This document shows, piece by piece, positions 17,935 through 29,389 of a DNA stretch of 64,000 bases (within the stretch, counting starts at the first letter, position 1; each line of letters opens with the position of its first letter). The notes under the pieces are model-generated. The model saw nothing but the letters and a program-made list of their open reading frames with translations, did not search any database and was not told the origin of the DNA. Made by a program: the position numbers and the translations under genes. The DNA is from Paenarthrobacter aurescens TC1 (lineage in GTDB: Bacteria; Actinomycetota; Actinomycetes; Actinomycetales; Micrococcaceae): the NCBI GenBank assembly GCA_000014925.1, contig CP000474.1, forward strand, positions 2,728,001 to 2,792,000. Direction: 5' to 3'.

Positions 17935-20400
17935 ATGTTGCGTGTTGCCCTTTCCCAATTGACCACACATTTCCGGCGGTTCGTGGCCATCGGGCTTGCC
18001 GTGATGTTGTCCGTCATGTTCCTCTCGGCCACCCTCATGGTGGGTGCGAGCACCAATGCGTCGCTGGGCGCGAGCATCGGTGAGGCGTACCGGAACGCGG
18101 ATGTTGTGGCTACGTCCAAGAACGGGGAGCCGTTCAGCCAGGCTGCGGTGGACTCGGCGGTTTCCTCCCCCGCCGTGCAGGACAGCTATGCGGAGCGTTC
18201 CACCTACGTGACGTTCGAGGCTGGTGGCGGTGAGCAGTACGGACGCCTGCGCAGTGCGGCGCCGGCTTCCCTGGAGAGTGCAGTGCTGTCCTCGGGGTCC
18301 ATGCCATCGAGCGCCTTGGAAGCCACGGTTGACGTCAAGACTGCCGAGCATCTGGGCCTCACTGTCGGCAGCACCTTGGAGCTGCGGGGCGCGGGACCCG
18401 TCAAGACGGCGAAGGTGACCATTTCGGGCTTGACGAAAGCTACCAACGATCCTTTCTCGGCATCGGCTGCCCAGCTGGTTGGTTCTGAGTCTGTACTGAA
18501 CGCTGTCCAGGACGCGGGCGCCGGGTATTCGGGGCTGCAGTTCGTACTCAAGCCCGGGGAAGACGCCACCGCAGCAAAGGACTACATCGCGCACCGAATG
18601 GAAGCAGCAGGTGCGGTCGAGCCCGTGCTGGAAACGGCGCAGGAGAAGGTCACCTCCACCGTGGCCATGCTCAGTGCAGGCCAGGACCAGCTGACCGTGG
18701 TGCTGCTCGCCTTCGCAGGAGTGGCCATCCTCGTTTCCACTTTGGTGGTGGCCAATACGTTCTCCGTTCTGGTGGCTCAACGGACCAGGGAGTTGGCTTT
18801 GCTCCGCTGCTTGGGGGCCGGCCGGGCACAGATCCGCGGCTCAGTCATGGTGGAGGCCCTGGTGGTCGGCTTCATTTCTTCAGTCCTGGGTGTCCTTGCT
18901 GCCACCGGCCTGATGACGGGCTTGATTGCCTGGGCGAAGTCCCAGCCCGAGCAAGCGTTCGCGACGTTGGCTGTACCGCCGTCGGCCATCATCGCCGGCC
19001 TGGTAGCCGGAACGCTCCTGACCGTGGTGGCTGCACTGGTACCCGCGAAGGCGGCAACCGCCGTCGCTCCCCTTGCCGCCCTCCGCCCGGCAGACGACGC
19101 CTCCGTGGGTAACCGACGCGGTAAGGTACGCCTGATCCTGGGCCTGGTGGCCATGCTGGGCGGAGCAGCCTTGCTGGTATACGGCAGCATGACTGTCTCC
19201 TTGCTGGTGGCACTGCTCGGTGGTGCTGCCTCGTTTGTGGGCATCCTTCTTTGCTCCACCCTGTTCATCCCCTCCGTGGTGGCCTTTGCCGGCTGTCTGG
19301 CCGCACCGGCCGGTGTGCCCGGCAAGCTTGCCGCCGTCAACGCGACGCGAAACCCTGCCCGCACCTCCGCTACGGCCGCTGCGCTGCTGATCGGTGTCAC
19401 GCTGGTCTCCCTCATGATGACCGGAGCGGCTACGTCCAGGCATGCATTCAACGACACCTTGGCGGAAAATTATCCGGTGGACCTGTCCGTCCAGACAACA
19501 GTGGACGCCAGCGACCCCGCGCAGGCTGTTGCCCGGATCAAAGCGCTCGACGGCGTCAGCACTGCAGTGCTGCTGCAGCCGGTGGGAACACTGACTGACG
19601 GAGCCACGCCCGACGCCGGCACTACCATCTACGGGCTCTCCGCCGCTGATGCCGCATCAGTACTGCGCGACAACAATCTCAAGCCGACGCCGGGCACCGT
19701 ATACCTGCCTGAAGACTCTCCGGAGGGACCAGCCGAGATCTCGACGGCGGCAGGCAGCGTTACGCTCGACGCCAAGGTTCTGCGCACCCGCCACGTACCC
19801 GCCTTCGTGGAGACTTCCAGTATCTCCTCGGCTGCGCTGCCGGAAACGCCCGGCATGGTGTGGGTGAAACTGGACGATTCGGTATCCGGGGACCGGGTTC
19901 AGGCCATCCAGAAGGAAATCGCATCGACGCTGGGTGTTCATGAGCGCACAGTCAGCGGTGCGGCCATTGAGCGGGTGACTTTCAACAGCATTATCGATGT
20001 CCTGTTGCTGGTAGTCACAGGCCTCTTAGGGGTCGCGGTGGTCATCGCGCTGATCGGCGTAGCCAACACGTTGTCACTTTCTGTCCTGGAGCGAACACGA
20101 GAGAACTCCTTGCTCCGTGCCTTGGGACTGACCAGGGGTCAACTCCGCGGGATGCTGGCCATCGAGGCCGTGCTCGTCGCTGGTGTGGCCGCAATCATGG
20201 GCGCAGGCCTGGGCATCGTTTACGGCTGGCTCGGCGCACAGGCAACCCTGGGAGGGGTAGCCACTGTTGTTCCGGCGGTGCCGTGGGTGCAACTGGCGGC
20301 CGTTTTTGGGGTCGCCGTGGTTGCCGGGCTCCTGGCTTCCGTGGTTCCTGCCCGGCGCGCGGCACGATTGTCGCCCGTTGAGGGTCTGGCAACCGCCTAA
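17935..20400 (+). CDS. ABC transporter permease, FtsX/MacB type
   Basis: An 821-residue membrane protein with two FtsX units. An N-terminal membrane segment (about residues 15-35) and an external domain are followed by a three-helix FtsX block (about 250-380, with VAQRTRELALLRCLGAGRAQ). Then comes a second anchor, a second external domain and a C-terminal FtsX block (ERTRENSLLRALGLTRGQLR). Each block has the mechanotransmission 'RxRExxLLRxLG' pattern. A single-chain permease of this kind works as a homodimer-like module with the upstream ATPase, without a substrate channel in many members. It ends at the repeat-rich convergent junction with metG. Confidence 0.93.
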   Translation: MLRVALSQLTTHFRRFVAIGLAVMLSVMFLSATLMVGASTNASLGASIGEAYRNADVVATSKNGEPFSQAAVDSAVSSPAVQDSYAERSTYVTFEAGGGEQYGRLRSAAPASLESAVLSSGSMPSSALEATVDVKTAEHLGLTVGSTLELRGAGPVKTAKVTISGLTKATNDPFSASAAQLVGSESVLNAVQDAGAGYSGLQFVLKPGEDATAAKDYIAHRMEAAGAVEPVLETAQEKVTSTVAMLSAGQDQLTVVLLAFAGVAILVSTLVVANTFSVLVAQRTRELALLRCLGAGRAQIRGSVMVEALVVGFISSVLGVLAATGLMTGLIAWAKSQPEQAFATLAVPPSAIIAGLVAGTLLTVVAALVPAKAATAVAPLAALRPADDASVGNRRGKVRLILGLVAMLGGAALLVYGSMTVSLLVALLGGAASFVGILLCSTLFIPSVVAFAGCLAAPAGVPGKLAAVNATRNPARTSATAAALLIGVTLVSLMMTGAATSRHAFNDTLAENYPVDLSVQTTVDASDPAQAVARIKALDGVSTAVLLQPVGTLTDGATPDAGTTIYGLSAADAASVLRDNNLKPTPGTVYLPEDSPEGPAEISTAAGSVTLDAKVLRTRHVPAFVETSSISSAALPETPGMVWVKLDDSVSGDRVQAIQKEIASTLGVHERTVSGAAIERVTFNSIIDVLLLVVTGLLGVAVVIALIGVANTLSLSVLERTRENSLLRALGLTRGQLRGMLAIEAVLVAGVAAIMGAGLGIVYGWLGAQATLGGVATVVPAVPWVQLAAVFGVAVVAGLLASVVPARRAARLSPVEGLATA

Positions 20401-20404
20401 GTCG

Positions 20405-20510
20405 CTCTCTCACATCATCACGCCAAACGAGAATCGCTCTCTCACTTCCTGCGGTCAAACCGACGGGAAGTGAGAGAGCGATTCTCAATGAGGGCTGTTA
20501 TGTGAGAGAG
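20405..20510. repeat. Nested inverted repeats at convergent junction
   Basis: The outer pair CTCTCTCACAT (20405-20415) and ATGTGAGAGAG (20500-20510) encloses a perfect 21-bp inverted repeat (20429-20449 with 20466-20486, 16-base loop). All four arms contain the same CTCTCTCAC core as array A at 12.3 kb. The element fills the gap between the permease and metG stops and could act as a bidirectional terminator. Confidence 0.85.
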
Positions 20511-20513
20511 GGA

Positions 20514-22073
20514 CTAAGCCTCGGCGGGTTCCTCGTAGCGCGGGAAGACCGGCGCAGGCGCGGGCAATTCGGTGCCGGCAACAATCGGTGTGGCGACAGC
20601 CGCGAATTGACGCGACTCGCCTTCCGGCTGTCCGAGAACTTCCAGGAGCTTCGCGGACGACGACGGCATGACCGGCTGAGCGAGGATCGCCACGATGCGG
20701 ACAACTTCCAAGGTGACGTACAGGACCGTGTTCATACGTTCCAGATCGGTCTTGCGCAGCACCCACGGAGCCTGCTCTGCGAAGTAGGCATTGGTGTCGC
20801 CCAAAACAGTCCAGATGGCCTCGAGTGCCCTGCTGAATTCCTGCTTGTCGAACGCGGCACGTGCGGTGTCCAGCAGCTCACCGGCCTGTGCCAGCAAGGC
20901 TTTGTCCTCTGCCGTGAACTCTCCGGGTTCGGGAACCCTGCCCTCGCAGTTCTTCGCAACCATGGACAGCGAACGCTGGGCGAGGTTGCCGAAGTTGTTG
21001 GCCAGATCCGAATTCATACGCCCCACGATGGCCTCGTGGTTGTAGTTGCCATCCGCCCCGAAAGGAACTTCGCGGAGGAAGAAGTAGCGGCACTGGTCCA
21101 GGCCGTACTGGGCGACGAAGTCCTGCGGTGCCACAACGTTGCCCAGGGATTTGGACATCTTCACACCGTTGTTGGTGAGGAAGCCATGAATCATGACCCG
21201 TTTGGGCAGTTCCAGCCCGGCGCTCATGAGGAAAGCGGGCCAGTAGATAGCGTGGAAGCGGGAGATGTCCTTGCCGATAACGTGGACGTCGGCGGGCCAG
21301 AACTTCTTGAAGGATTCCGACTCGATGTCCGGGTAGCCGACGCCGGTCAGGTAGTTGGTGAGTGCGTCAACCCAGACGTACATGACGTGCTTCTCGTCGC
21401 CCGGAACCGGGACGCCCCAGTCGAAGGTGGTGCGGCTGATGGACAGGTCCTCCAAGCCGCGCCTGACGAAGCTGATGACCTCGTTGAAGCGGGATTGCGG
21501 CGCGCCGAACTCAGGCTGTTCCTCGTACAGGGCAAGCAGTTTGTCCTGGTAGTTCGAGAGCCGGAAGAAGTAGCTTTCCTCGGCCGTCCAGGTGACCAGG
21601 GTGTCCGTCTCCTTGGAGTAGCGGAGCCCGTCATCCTTCACCACGGTGTCGTCTTCGACGTAGTAGGCCTCGTCGCGGACGGAGTACCAGCCCTCGTACT
21701 TGGACAGGTAGATATCGCCGTTGGCTTCCATCTTCTTCCAGATGGCTTGGGAAGCGGCGTAATGGTCCTGATCCGTGGTGCGGATGAAGCGGTCATGGGA
21801 GATGCCCAAGTCCTGGCTCATCTGCTTGAAGGCGGCCGAATTGCGGTCAGCGAGCTGCTTGGCAGTGAGGCCTTCTTTCTCGGCTGACTGCTGCATTTTG
21901 AGTCCGTGCTCATCCGTTCCGGTCATGAAGAACACCTCATGGCCGTCAAGGCGCTTGAAGCGCGCCATGGCATCAGTCGCGATGACCTCGTAGGCGTGGC
22001 CGATGTGCGGCACGCCATTGGGGTAGCTGATTGCGGTGGTGATGTAGAACGGGGATTTCTCTGGAGACGTCAC
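20514..22073 (-). CDS. metG: Methionyl-tRNA synthetase MetG
   Basis: Charges tRNA-Met. It has 519 residues from ATG 22073. The class I HIGH motif is PHIGHAYEV near residue 21 and the KMSKS motif is [10 protein letters not shown]. This is the short form: the sequence ends soon after the anticodon-binding helical domain, without the C-terminal tRNA-binding (EMAP-like) extension found in E. coli. The zinc-knuckle cysteines of the long form are absent (the sequence reads [20 protein letters not shown]), as in other short bacterial MetRS. Convergent with the exporter permease. Confidence 0.96.
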   Translation of the reverse strand: MTSPEKSPFYITTAISYPNGVPHIGHAYEVIATDAMARFKRLDGHEVFFMTGTDEHGLKMQQSAEKEGLTAKQLADRNSAAFKQMSQDLGISHDRFIRTTDQDHYAASQAIWKKMEANGDIYLSKYEGWYSVRDEAYYVEDDTVVKDDGLRYSKETDTLVTWTAEESYFFRLSNYQDKLLALYEEQPEFGAPQSRFNEVISFVRRGLEDLSISRTTFDWGVPVPGDEKHVMYVWVDALTNYLTGVGYPDIESESFKKFWPADVHVIGKDISRFHAIYWPAFLMSAGLELPKRVMIHGFLTNNGVKMSKSLGNVVAPQDFVAQYGLDQCRYFFLREVPFGADGNYNHEAIVGRMNSDLANNFGNLAQRSLSMVAKNCEGRVPEPGEFTAEDKALLAQAGELLDTARAAFDKQEFSRALEAIWTVLGDTNAYFAEQAPWVLRKTDLERMNTVLYVTLEVVRIVAILAQPVMPSSSAKLLEVLGQPEGESRQFAAVATPIVAGTELPAPAPVFPRYEEPAEA

Positions 22074-22107
22074 TCTAAGAAGTTACCTTTTTTTGGGATG
22101 AAATAGC

Positions 22108-22863
22108 TCAGTTAAGTTCGGTCAGCGTATCGCTGAGCCGCACCAGCTCATGGTCGTGGGAGGCAACCAGGACGGCAATGCCATCGCTGGTGGTGTCCTT
22201 AAGGATGCCGATGATGCGGTTCGCCGCAGCACGGTCAAGGCTGGCGGTAGGCTCGTCCACCACCAGTACGCGGGTTCCCAGGATCAGTGCACGGGCAATT
22301 GCGACTCGCTGGCGTTCACCGCCGGAGAGCTGGGCGGGACGGTGACGCATGCGGCGTCCGAGCCCCACCAGGTCCAGGAGGTCCTTGGCCATTTCGGTGC
22401 GCTGTTCAACTTCGCCGTCGGGTACTGCGGGAAGCAGGACGTTCTCAAGGGCACTCATACCGTCGATCAAGGCGCCGCCCTGGTCCACGTATCCAATGAG
22501 TGCCCGCCGGCGGTCCGCGATCTCGTCGTCGCCCATGGTGTCCAGCGCCTGGCCCTCCCAGAAGACCTTGCCCGACGTCGGGAGCGTAAGTCCCGCGCTG
22601 ACCGTCAGGATACTGGTCTTACCGGAGCCGCTTCGCCCGGCGATGCAGTGCATCTCACCTGCGTGCAGGGTGAGGTTGAAGTCGTCCACGACGTCGACTT
22701 CCTCGGCTCCGCCTTTATCGCCACCGTAGTGGATGGTGACCCGGCTCAGTTCCAACGGAGTTGCGTGGTCCGTGGCCCTCACGATGGTGTTGGCACGGGT
22801 CTGCAGCGACTCGTCCGCGGGTTCCGGGGTGGCCGTCTTCTCGGGGTTGAGGTTGTCAGTCAT
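22108..22863 (-). CDS. ABC transporter ATP-binding protein
   Basis: A 251-residue ATPase. ATG 22863 is chosen because it overlaps the permease stop as ATGA; a longer frame would lie wholly inside the permease. Walker A is GRSGSGKTS, the signature LSGGERQRVAIAR, and Walker B VLVVDEPTASLD. The first 45 residues before the domain are polar. It forms a two-gene exporter with the large FtsX-type permease upstream. It ends 34 bases before metG. Confidence 0.94.
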   Translation of the reverse strand: MTDNLNPEKTATPEPADESLQTRANTIVRATDHATPLELSRVTIHYGGDKGGAEEVDVVDDFNLTLHAGEMHCIAGRSGSGKTSILTVSAGLTLPTSGKVFWEGQALDTMGDDEIADRRRALIGYVDQGGALIDGMSALENVLLPAVPDGEVEQRTEMAKDLLDLVGLGRRMRHRPAQLSGGERQRVAIARALILGTRVLVVDEPTASLDRAAANRIIGILKDTTSDGIAVLVASHDHELVRLSDTLTELN

Positions 22864-25670
22864 TTGACTACTTTCGTTGCAATCGGAATCCAGCAAATTA
22901 CGGCCAACAGTCCGGCCAGCCCGGCCCAAAGAGCCGCGTAGGGAGCCAGGAGCAATCCCAGCCCCAGGGCACCAAGGACACCCAGGGGAAGTGCCACGGT
23001 GCCCACAAGTGCGTTCTCAAAGAAGCGGACCTGGCCAAGCATGTCCGGGTTCCAGCCCATGGCACGCAATGTACCGAGGTACTCCCGCTTGGCGTGGAGC
23101 TCGAAGCGGCCGGTGACCAAGGTCAAGAGGAGGCCAACAACCACACCGAAGACCGCGAGGATGACGCTCGGCAAGGCGATGCTGGCAGCGGCCAGACCAC
23201 TCAAAGCACTGGCGCCGGCTGCTCGGGGGATGTCGATCAGGAGTGCGATCAGGGCGCCCACCGCTGCGCCGAACACGCCGACAGCCACGGCAAGGGAGAT
23301 CGAGTTGAAGCGGTTGGTGGTGAGCTGCCTGTTGGCGAACGTCAGGGGCGAGTCCACGGTCACCAGGCGCTCATCGTGCTGCGGTTCCTGATCAATCACC
23401 ACTCGGTGGCGCAACTGCTGGGCAGCCAGCAGTGCCGCGCCGGAATAGATGACAAGCATGGTCACGGAGACGATTACCGTGGCGATATTCCAACTCAGCA
23501 GGCTGAGGATAATACCGGCGGCCGCGAGGGCTGCGGCGCCCACGGCAAACTCCTCCAAGACCCAGGAACGGATGCGTTTCTGCGTCCAACCCATGGCCCT
23601 GAGGATTCCGGCTTCGCTCCTGCGTTGGCGGATGTAACTCACGGTGGAAGCACCCGTCAGGAGCGTTGCACCCAGCAGTGTCAGGAACAGCAGGGTGATG
23701 TTGGTTCCGGTGAGGGATCCTGTGACGGCGTCGGCCGCGTCCTGGCGCACCCACGACTGCTGGACGGTGCCCAGCGGTGACTCCTTGCCGGCGTCGTCCT
23801 TGCTGTAACCGGGGACGAAAATATTGGCGTCTTCACGGGCGGAACCAGCCACAACAGTTGCCTCAAGGCCGAGTTCACGGATTTGCGTGGCCAGTTTCTC
23901 TACCTCGGGCTGTGCCGTCTTCCAATTACCGGTAGCTGACGCCTTGACCCGTACGGCGTCAATGACATCCGCGTTGCTGTCGTATCCACGCGCGGCTGCA
24001 AGACCGTAGTAATCGGTGATGGCGCCGGCGGACTGGCTGACCAGACCTGTAGCACTCAGCGAGGGCTTCAGTTGCGTGCCCTCAACGTCTTTGCCCTCAG
24101 CGTCTTTTGTCAGGGTCATGGGAGTGGGGTCGTAGCCACCCAGGGGCAGCTTGTTGACATCCCCGGCCGCTGCCTGGACATCTGCAGGGTCAAAAGTGCC
24201 GTACACCATGGGCAGCGGCGTGGCCGGCTTCTTGCCCGTTTCCAGGTCTTCACGGTACGAACGCTCGTCAACCGGCTTACGCTGCGTCTGGTCCACGGCA
24301 GCCCCGAAGGACGACTTCTCAGGCAGACGGTTGACTGTTACCCAGTCCCCCGGTGTGGCGCTCTTTTCCGATGCTCCGTTGGCGGCTTCGTCACCGTCCT
24401 GGTACTGCGGAGCGGCGGCAAACGCAGTGCTCCAGGTGGCCGGGTTGTACAAACCCTGGCTGAAGGAGGCAGTGCTGCCCAGCAGTTTGCTGTAATCAGT
24501 GGATCCCGGCCATTCAAGGGCAAACGGGGACTTGGACACGAACGGAAGGTAATCCTTGTCCAGGGACCGCGTTACGGTGCCCACCTCATTGACCACCTTG
24601 CCGCTTGCATCAAGTTCCTCGATTTTGACCGAGTACTGCAGGTCAAGGGAGGTTCCGGAACGGACAATCAGCGGGATGGCCTGTGAGTCATCAGTCAGCA
24701 GGCCGTCGCGCTTGGCTTGCTGGTACTGGGTCATCAGCGGGGCCCAGTACTTGAGCTTGACGCCCAGGAAATCCGGCCCTTCTTCCAACTGGTCCATGCT
24801 GAGGCCGGTGGTGAAGAGACTCTCGAAGTGACGTCCGATGGCGCCCGCGTCACGCGCATCTGCCGGCGGGGCCTTCTCCAGCGGTGCCAGGAAATCTCCT
24901 GCGGACCCCAGCAATGCCCGCTCCGCGGCAGGGTCGACGGCGACGACGGACTCTGTCACCTCTGGCGCCAGGGGAAGCGCTACGGAGAGGTTGAAGAGGT
25001 TGTGCTCCGAGCCCAAGGCGGGGGCAGGGAACTTGACGCCGGTCTCGCCTTCGGGACCCGCGATCCGGACGTTGGAGCCGCCCGCAGTCTGCTCCTGGAT
25101 CAGGCGGCCCTTGCCCAAAGTGCCTTCAGCGCTGGTTTTGAAAAGAGTTTGTTGGTTCACGCCATCCGAGCTCGTGGCGGAGGCTGTGAGACGGTACTTC
25201 TTGGGGGAATCGGGCAGCACGGATTCCGGGGCAGGCCATTTGCCCGAATCCATGGCGGAGGGGTCCCCCGCAGTCATGGCGCCAGCAAGCCCCGCATTGT
25301 AGCCCAGGTAGTCCATGGCATTGAGGCGCGGAGCCTCAAGGTTCTGCGACACACGCGAGACAAGGCTGATGGGTGCGGCCACAGCCGTTTGGCCCATGGT
25401 CCGGATCTTCTCCAACTGCTCAAAGCTGATTCCGCCTTGGCCGTTCGCGATTTCCGGCTGGATCAATGCGCCGCCGTCGCCATCTTGTGATTGGTCAGGT
25501 TTGGCCTGGACCAGGATGTCGTAGAGTCCCCGCGAGTTCTCGTCCACTGTCCTGTTCAGAGCAGCCTGCGACTGGCTCTGGACGAGGACGGACAAGCACA
25601 TTGCGACGATCAAAATGGCCGCGGTCAGCAGCAGCACACGGCTTCTGATGAACCTTTGGACGGCGTTCAT
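22860..25670 (-). CDS. Large FtsX/MacB-type ABC transporter permease
   Basis: A 936-residue membrane protein from ATG 25670 (MNAVQRFIRSRVLLLTAAILIV). An N-terminal membrane helix is followed by about 600 residues of extracytoplasmic sequence rich in Ala, Gly, Asp and Ser. Then come a three-helix FtsX block (around TLLGATLLTGASTVSYIRQ and RRSEAGILRAMGWTQKRI) and a second block (around FELHAKREYLGTLRAMGWN). The external domain is much larger than in the 821-residue permease nearby and has no family I can name. Substrate unknown; peptidoglycan-hydrolase control or export of a lipoprotein or peptide are possibilities. Confidence 0.88.
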   Translation of the reverse strand: MNAVQRFIRSRVLLLTAAILIVAMCLSVLVQSQSQAALNRTVDENSRGLYDILVQAKPDQSQDGDGGALIQPEIANGQGGISFEQLEKIRTMGQTAVAAPISLVSRVSQNLEAPRLNAMDYLGYNAGLAGAMTAGDPSAMDSGKWPAPESVLPDSPKKYRLTASATSSDGVNQQTLFKTSAEGTLGKGRLIQEQTAGGSNVRIAGPEGETGVKFPAPALGSEHNLFNLSVALPLAPEVTESVVAVDPAAERALLGSAGDFLAPLEKAPPADARDAGAIGRHFESLFTTGLSMDQLEEGPDFLGVKLKYWAPLMTQYQQAKRDGLLTDDSQAIPLIVRSGTSLDLQYSVKIEELDASGKVVNEVGTVTRSLDKDYLPFVSKSPFALEWPGSTDYSKLLGSTASFSQGLYNPATWSTAFAAAPQYQDGDEAANGASEKSATPGDWVTVNRLPEKSSFGAAVDQTQRKPVDERSYREDLETGKKPATPLPMVYGTFDPADVQAAAGDVNKLPLGGYDPTPMTLTKDAEGKDVEGTQLKPSLSATGLVSQSAGAITDYYGLAAARGYDSNADVIDAVRVKASATGNWKTAQPEVEKLATQIRELGLEATVVAGSAREDANIFVPGYSKDDAGKESPLGTVQQSWVRQDAADAVTGSLTGTNITLLFLTLLGATLLTGASTVSYIRQRRSEAGILRAMGWTQKRIRSWVLEEFAVGAAALAAAGIILSLLSWNIATVIVSVTMLVIYSGAALLAAQQLRHRVVIDQEPQHDERLVTVDSPLTFANRQLTTNRFNSISLAVAVGVFGAAVGALIALLIDIPRAAGASALSGLAAASIALPSVILAVFGVVVGLLLTLVTGRFELHAKREYLGTLRAMGWNPDMLGQVRFFENALVGTVALPLGVLGALGLGLLLAPYAALWAGLAGLLAVICWIPIATKVVK

Positions 25671-25879
25671 TGGGCTCCCTGAGACCTTGATTGCGGGCGC
25701 GCACACATGCACCGTGCTTCCTCAAAAGACACAGAGGAATACCGGGCTGTATGTGCAAAAAGTTGTGGCCGGCCTGCTGCCGGGTCCGAATCCCGGACCC
25801 AGCCATTGTAAGCAGACCGGCCACTCCTGCGTGCCAGGGTGTGTCGCCGGCACGCGAACTTAGCTGATGAAAATCAGTG
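25671..25879. other. Intergenic region between the large permease and serA
   Basis: 209 bp without a gene. It holds two hairpins: GGGTCCG/CGGACCC (25782-25800) and a GCGTGCC/GGCACGC pair (about 25829-25856). Either could end serA transcription; neither has a clear T tract. The permease promoter should also lie here. Confidence 0.5.
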
Positions 25880-27475
25880 CTAGTCCTCCAGGTCCACTTC
25901 ACGGACCATCTCTGCGCCGATACCGGCTTTGATGGCTTCCAGTACCTGCTGAGGAACCGAGCTGTCGATGGTCAGGAGCGCCAGGACCTGGCCGCCTTCG
26001 GTCTGGCGTGCCACCTGCATCCCGCCGATGTTGATGTTGTTCATGCCCAGGATGTGTCCGATGGTGCCGATCACGCCCGGACGGTCGGCGTAGGCCACAA
26101 CAACCAGGTGCTCGCTGATGGGAATTTCGACGTCATACCCGTTGACGCCTACCAGCTTCTCCACCTGCTTGGGACCCGTGAGGGTGCCGGCAACCGAGAT
26201 TTGCGAACCATCGCTGAGCGCTCCACGGATGGTCAGGACGTTGCGGTAGTCCTCAGCGTCCGGGGTGGTGATCAGCCGGGTGTTGATGCCGCGCTGTTCG
26301 GCGATCACGGGAGCGTTGACGTAGGAGACCTGCTCCGTCACGACATCGGCGAAGACGCCCTTCAGCGCGGCCAGTTCGAGTACCTTGACGTCCAGGGCGG
26401 CAATTTCTCCGGCGACTTCAACGTCGATCTGCGTCAGGGACGCGTGGGTGAGCGCAGTGAAGATCCGGCCCAACTTTTCGATCAGAGGGATGCCGGGACG
26501 TACGTCCGGAGCGATGACCCCGCCGGCAACGTTCACGGCATCGGGCACGAGCTCGCCGGCAAGGGCAAGGCGAACCGACTTGGCCACCGACACGCCCGCC
26601 TTTTCCTGGGCCTCATCCGTGGACGCGCCGAGGTGCGGTGTAACAACTACGTTGTCGAATTCGAAGAACGGCAGGTCGGTGCTGGGCTCCTTGACGAAGA
26701 CGTCCACGCCGGCGCCGGCAATCTGACCTTCCTTCAGAGCCGTGTAGAGGGCTTCCTCGTCCACAAGGCCACCACGTGCCACATTGATGACATATGCCGA
26801 TTCCTTCATCTTGCGGAAGGCGTCAGCACCCAGCATTCCCACCGTCTCCGGCGTCTTGGGCATGTGGATGGTGATGAAGTCGGAATTTTCCAGAAGTTCA
26901 TCCAGGGTGACCAGCTTGACGCCCAACTGGGCTGCACGGGCAGCCGTGATGTAGGGGTCGTAGGCGAGGATCTCGGTCTCGAAGCCCTGCAGGCGTGCTG
27001 CCACCAAGGCGCCGATGCGGCCCAGGCCGATGATTCCGATCTTCTTCTCGAAGAGTTCAATGCCGGTGTACTTTGAGCGCTTCCATTCGCCGTTCTTCAG
27101 CGCGGAACTGGCCTGCGGGATGTGGCGCGCGAGGCTCAGGATGTGGCCCACGGTGAGCTCTGCGGCAGAGACGATGTTGGACGTCGGCGCGTTGACCACC
27201 ATGACGCCTGCCTGCGTCGCAGACTTGATGTCCACGTTGTCCAGACCCACGCCTGCACGGGCGATGACCTTGAGGTTTTTAGCCGCAGCGATGGCTTCGG
27301 CATCCACCTGTGTAGCCGAACGGACCAGGATGGCGTCGACGTCGGCAATGGCGGACAGCAGCTGGGAACGGTCGGCGCCGTCGGTCTGTCGGATTTCAAA
27401 GTCCGGGCCCAGTGCCTCGACTGTGGCGGGCGAAAGTTCCTCGGCGAGGAGGACGACGGGTTTGCTGGCTGACAC
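25880..27475 (-). CDS. serA: D-3-phosphoglycerate dehydrogenase SerA
   Basis: First step of serine synthesis: NAD-dependent oxidation of 3-phosphoglycerate. It has 531 residues from GTG 27475; an upstream ATG at 27499 would add eight residues. This is the long type I form: substrate and NAD domains (GLGRIGALVAARLQGF, then the catalytic Arg/Glu/His set near INVARGGLVDEEAL and VVTPHLGAST), an intervening allosteric substrate-binding domain, and a C-terminal ACT domain (from about residue 455, VVAYADRPGVIGTIGHILG). Serine feedback control is expected from that architecture. It lies between the ilv genes and an ABC exporter. Confidence 0.96.
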   Translation of the reverse strand: MSASKPVVLLAEELSPATVEALGPDFEIRQTDGADRSQLLSAIADVDAILVRSATQVDAEAIAAAKNLKVIARAGVGLDNVDIKSATQAGVMVVNAPTSNIVSAAELTVGHILSLARHIPQASSALKNGEWKRSKYTGIELFEKKIGIIGLGRIGALVAARLQGFETEILAYDPYITAARAAQLGVKLVTLDELLENSDFITIHMPKTPETVGMLGADAFRKMKESAYVINVARGGLVDEEALYTALKEGQIAGAGVDVFVKEPSTDLPFFEFDNVVVTPHLGASTDEAQEKAGVSVAKSVRLALAGELVPDAVNVAGGVIAPDVRPGIPLIEKLGRIFTALTHASLTQIDVEVAGEIAALDVKVLELAALKGVFADVVTEQVSYVNAPVIAEQRGINTRLITTPDAEDYRNVLTIRGALSDGSQISVAGTLTGPKQVEKLVGVNGYDVEIPISEHLVVVAYADRPGVIGTIGHILGMNNINIGGMQVARQTEGGQVLALLTIDSSVPQQVLEAIKAGIGAEMVREVDLED

Positions 27476-27780
27476 GGGGTGGCACCTTACTTTGGACAAC
27501 TTTGGACAGAACTGGACAAGGAGCGGATGCGTGGCCCGGGCACGGCGCCGGGACCAGCCCAGAATATCGAATCCGGGCGGGGATTCCGGTGCCGGGGAGG
27601 GATGTTACGGCCGGACCGGTAGCTGGTGTGAAGAAGTTCACAGCCCATGCGGCTGGGCTATTCGGTGGAGAAAACTGTGAAATTCGGTGGAGAAACAACG
27701 CATCAAACGACGACGCCCGCCCGGCTGTGTTCCCCGGACGGGCGTCGTGGTGCGCGAGCCGCTAGGCCTGCACTGAAGGA
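27476..27780. other. Intergenic region between serA and ilvC
   Basis: About 300 bp with no credible gene. It contains the ilvC terminator near 27710-27748, a direct repeat ATTCGGTGGAGAAA (27660-27673 and 27682-27695, spacing 22 bp), and presumably the serA promoter. Confidence 0.6.
27710..27748 (-). terminator. Terminator candidate of ilvBNC
   Basis: Stem ACGACGCCCG (27710-27719) with CGGGCGTCGT (27739-27748), 19-base GC-rich loop, 33 bases beyond the ilvC stop. There is no long T tract. Confidence 0.7.
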
Positions 27781-29387
<1,607 letters not shown>

Positions 29388-29389
29388 GC

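Noticed and set aside
20502..21887. Long open frame (461 codons) antisense to metG
   Set aside because: It mirrors the codon pattern of metG on the opposite strand, has no ribosome site and resembles no known protein. High-GC genes regularly leave their complement open.
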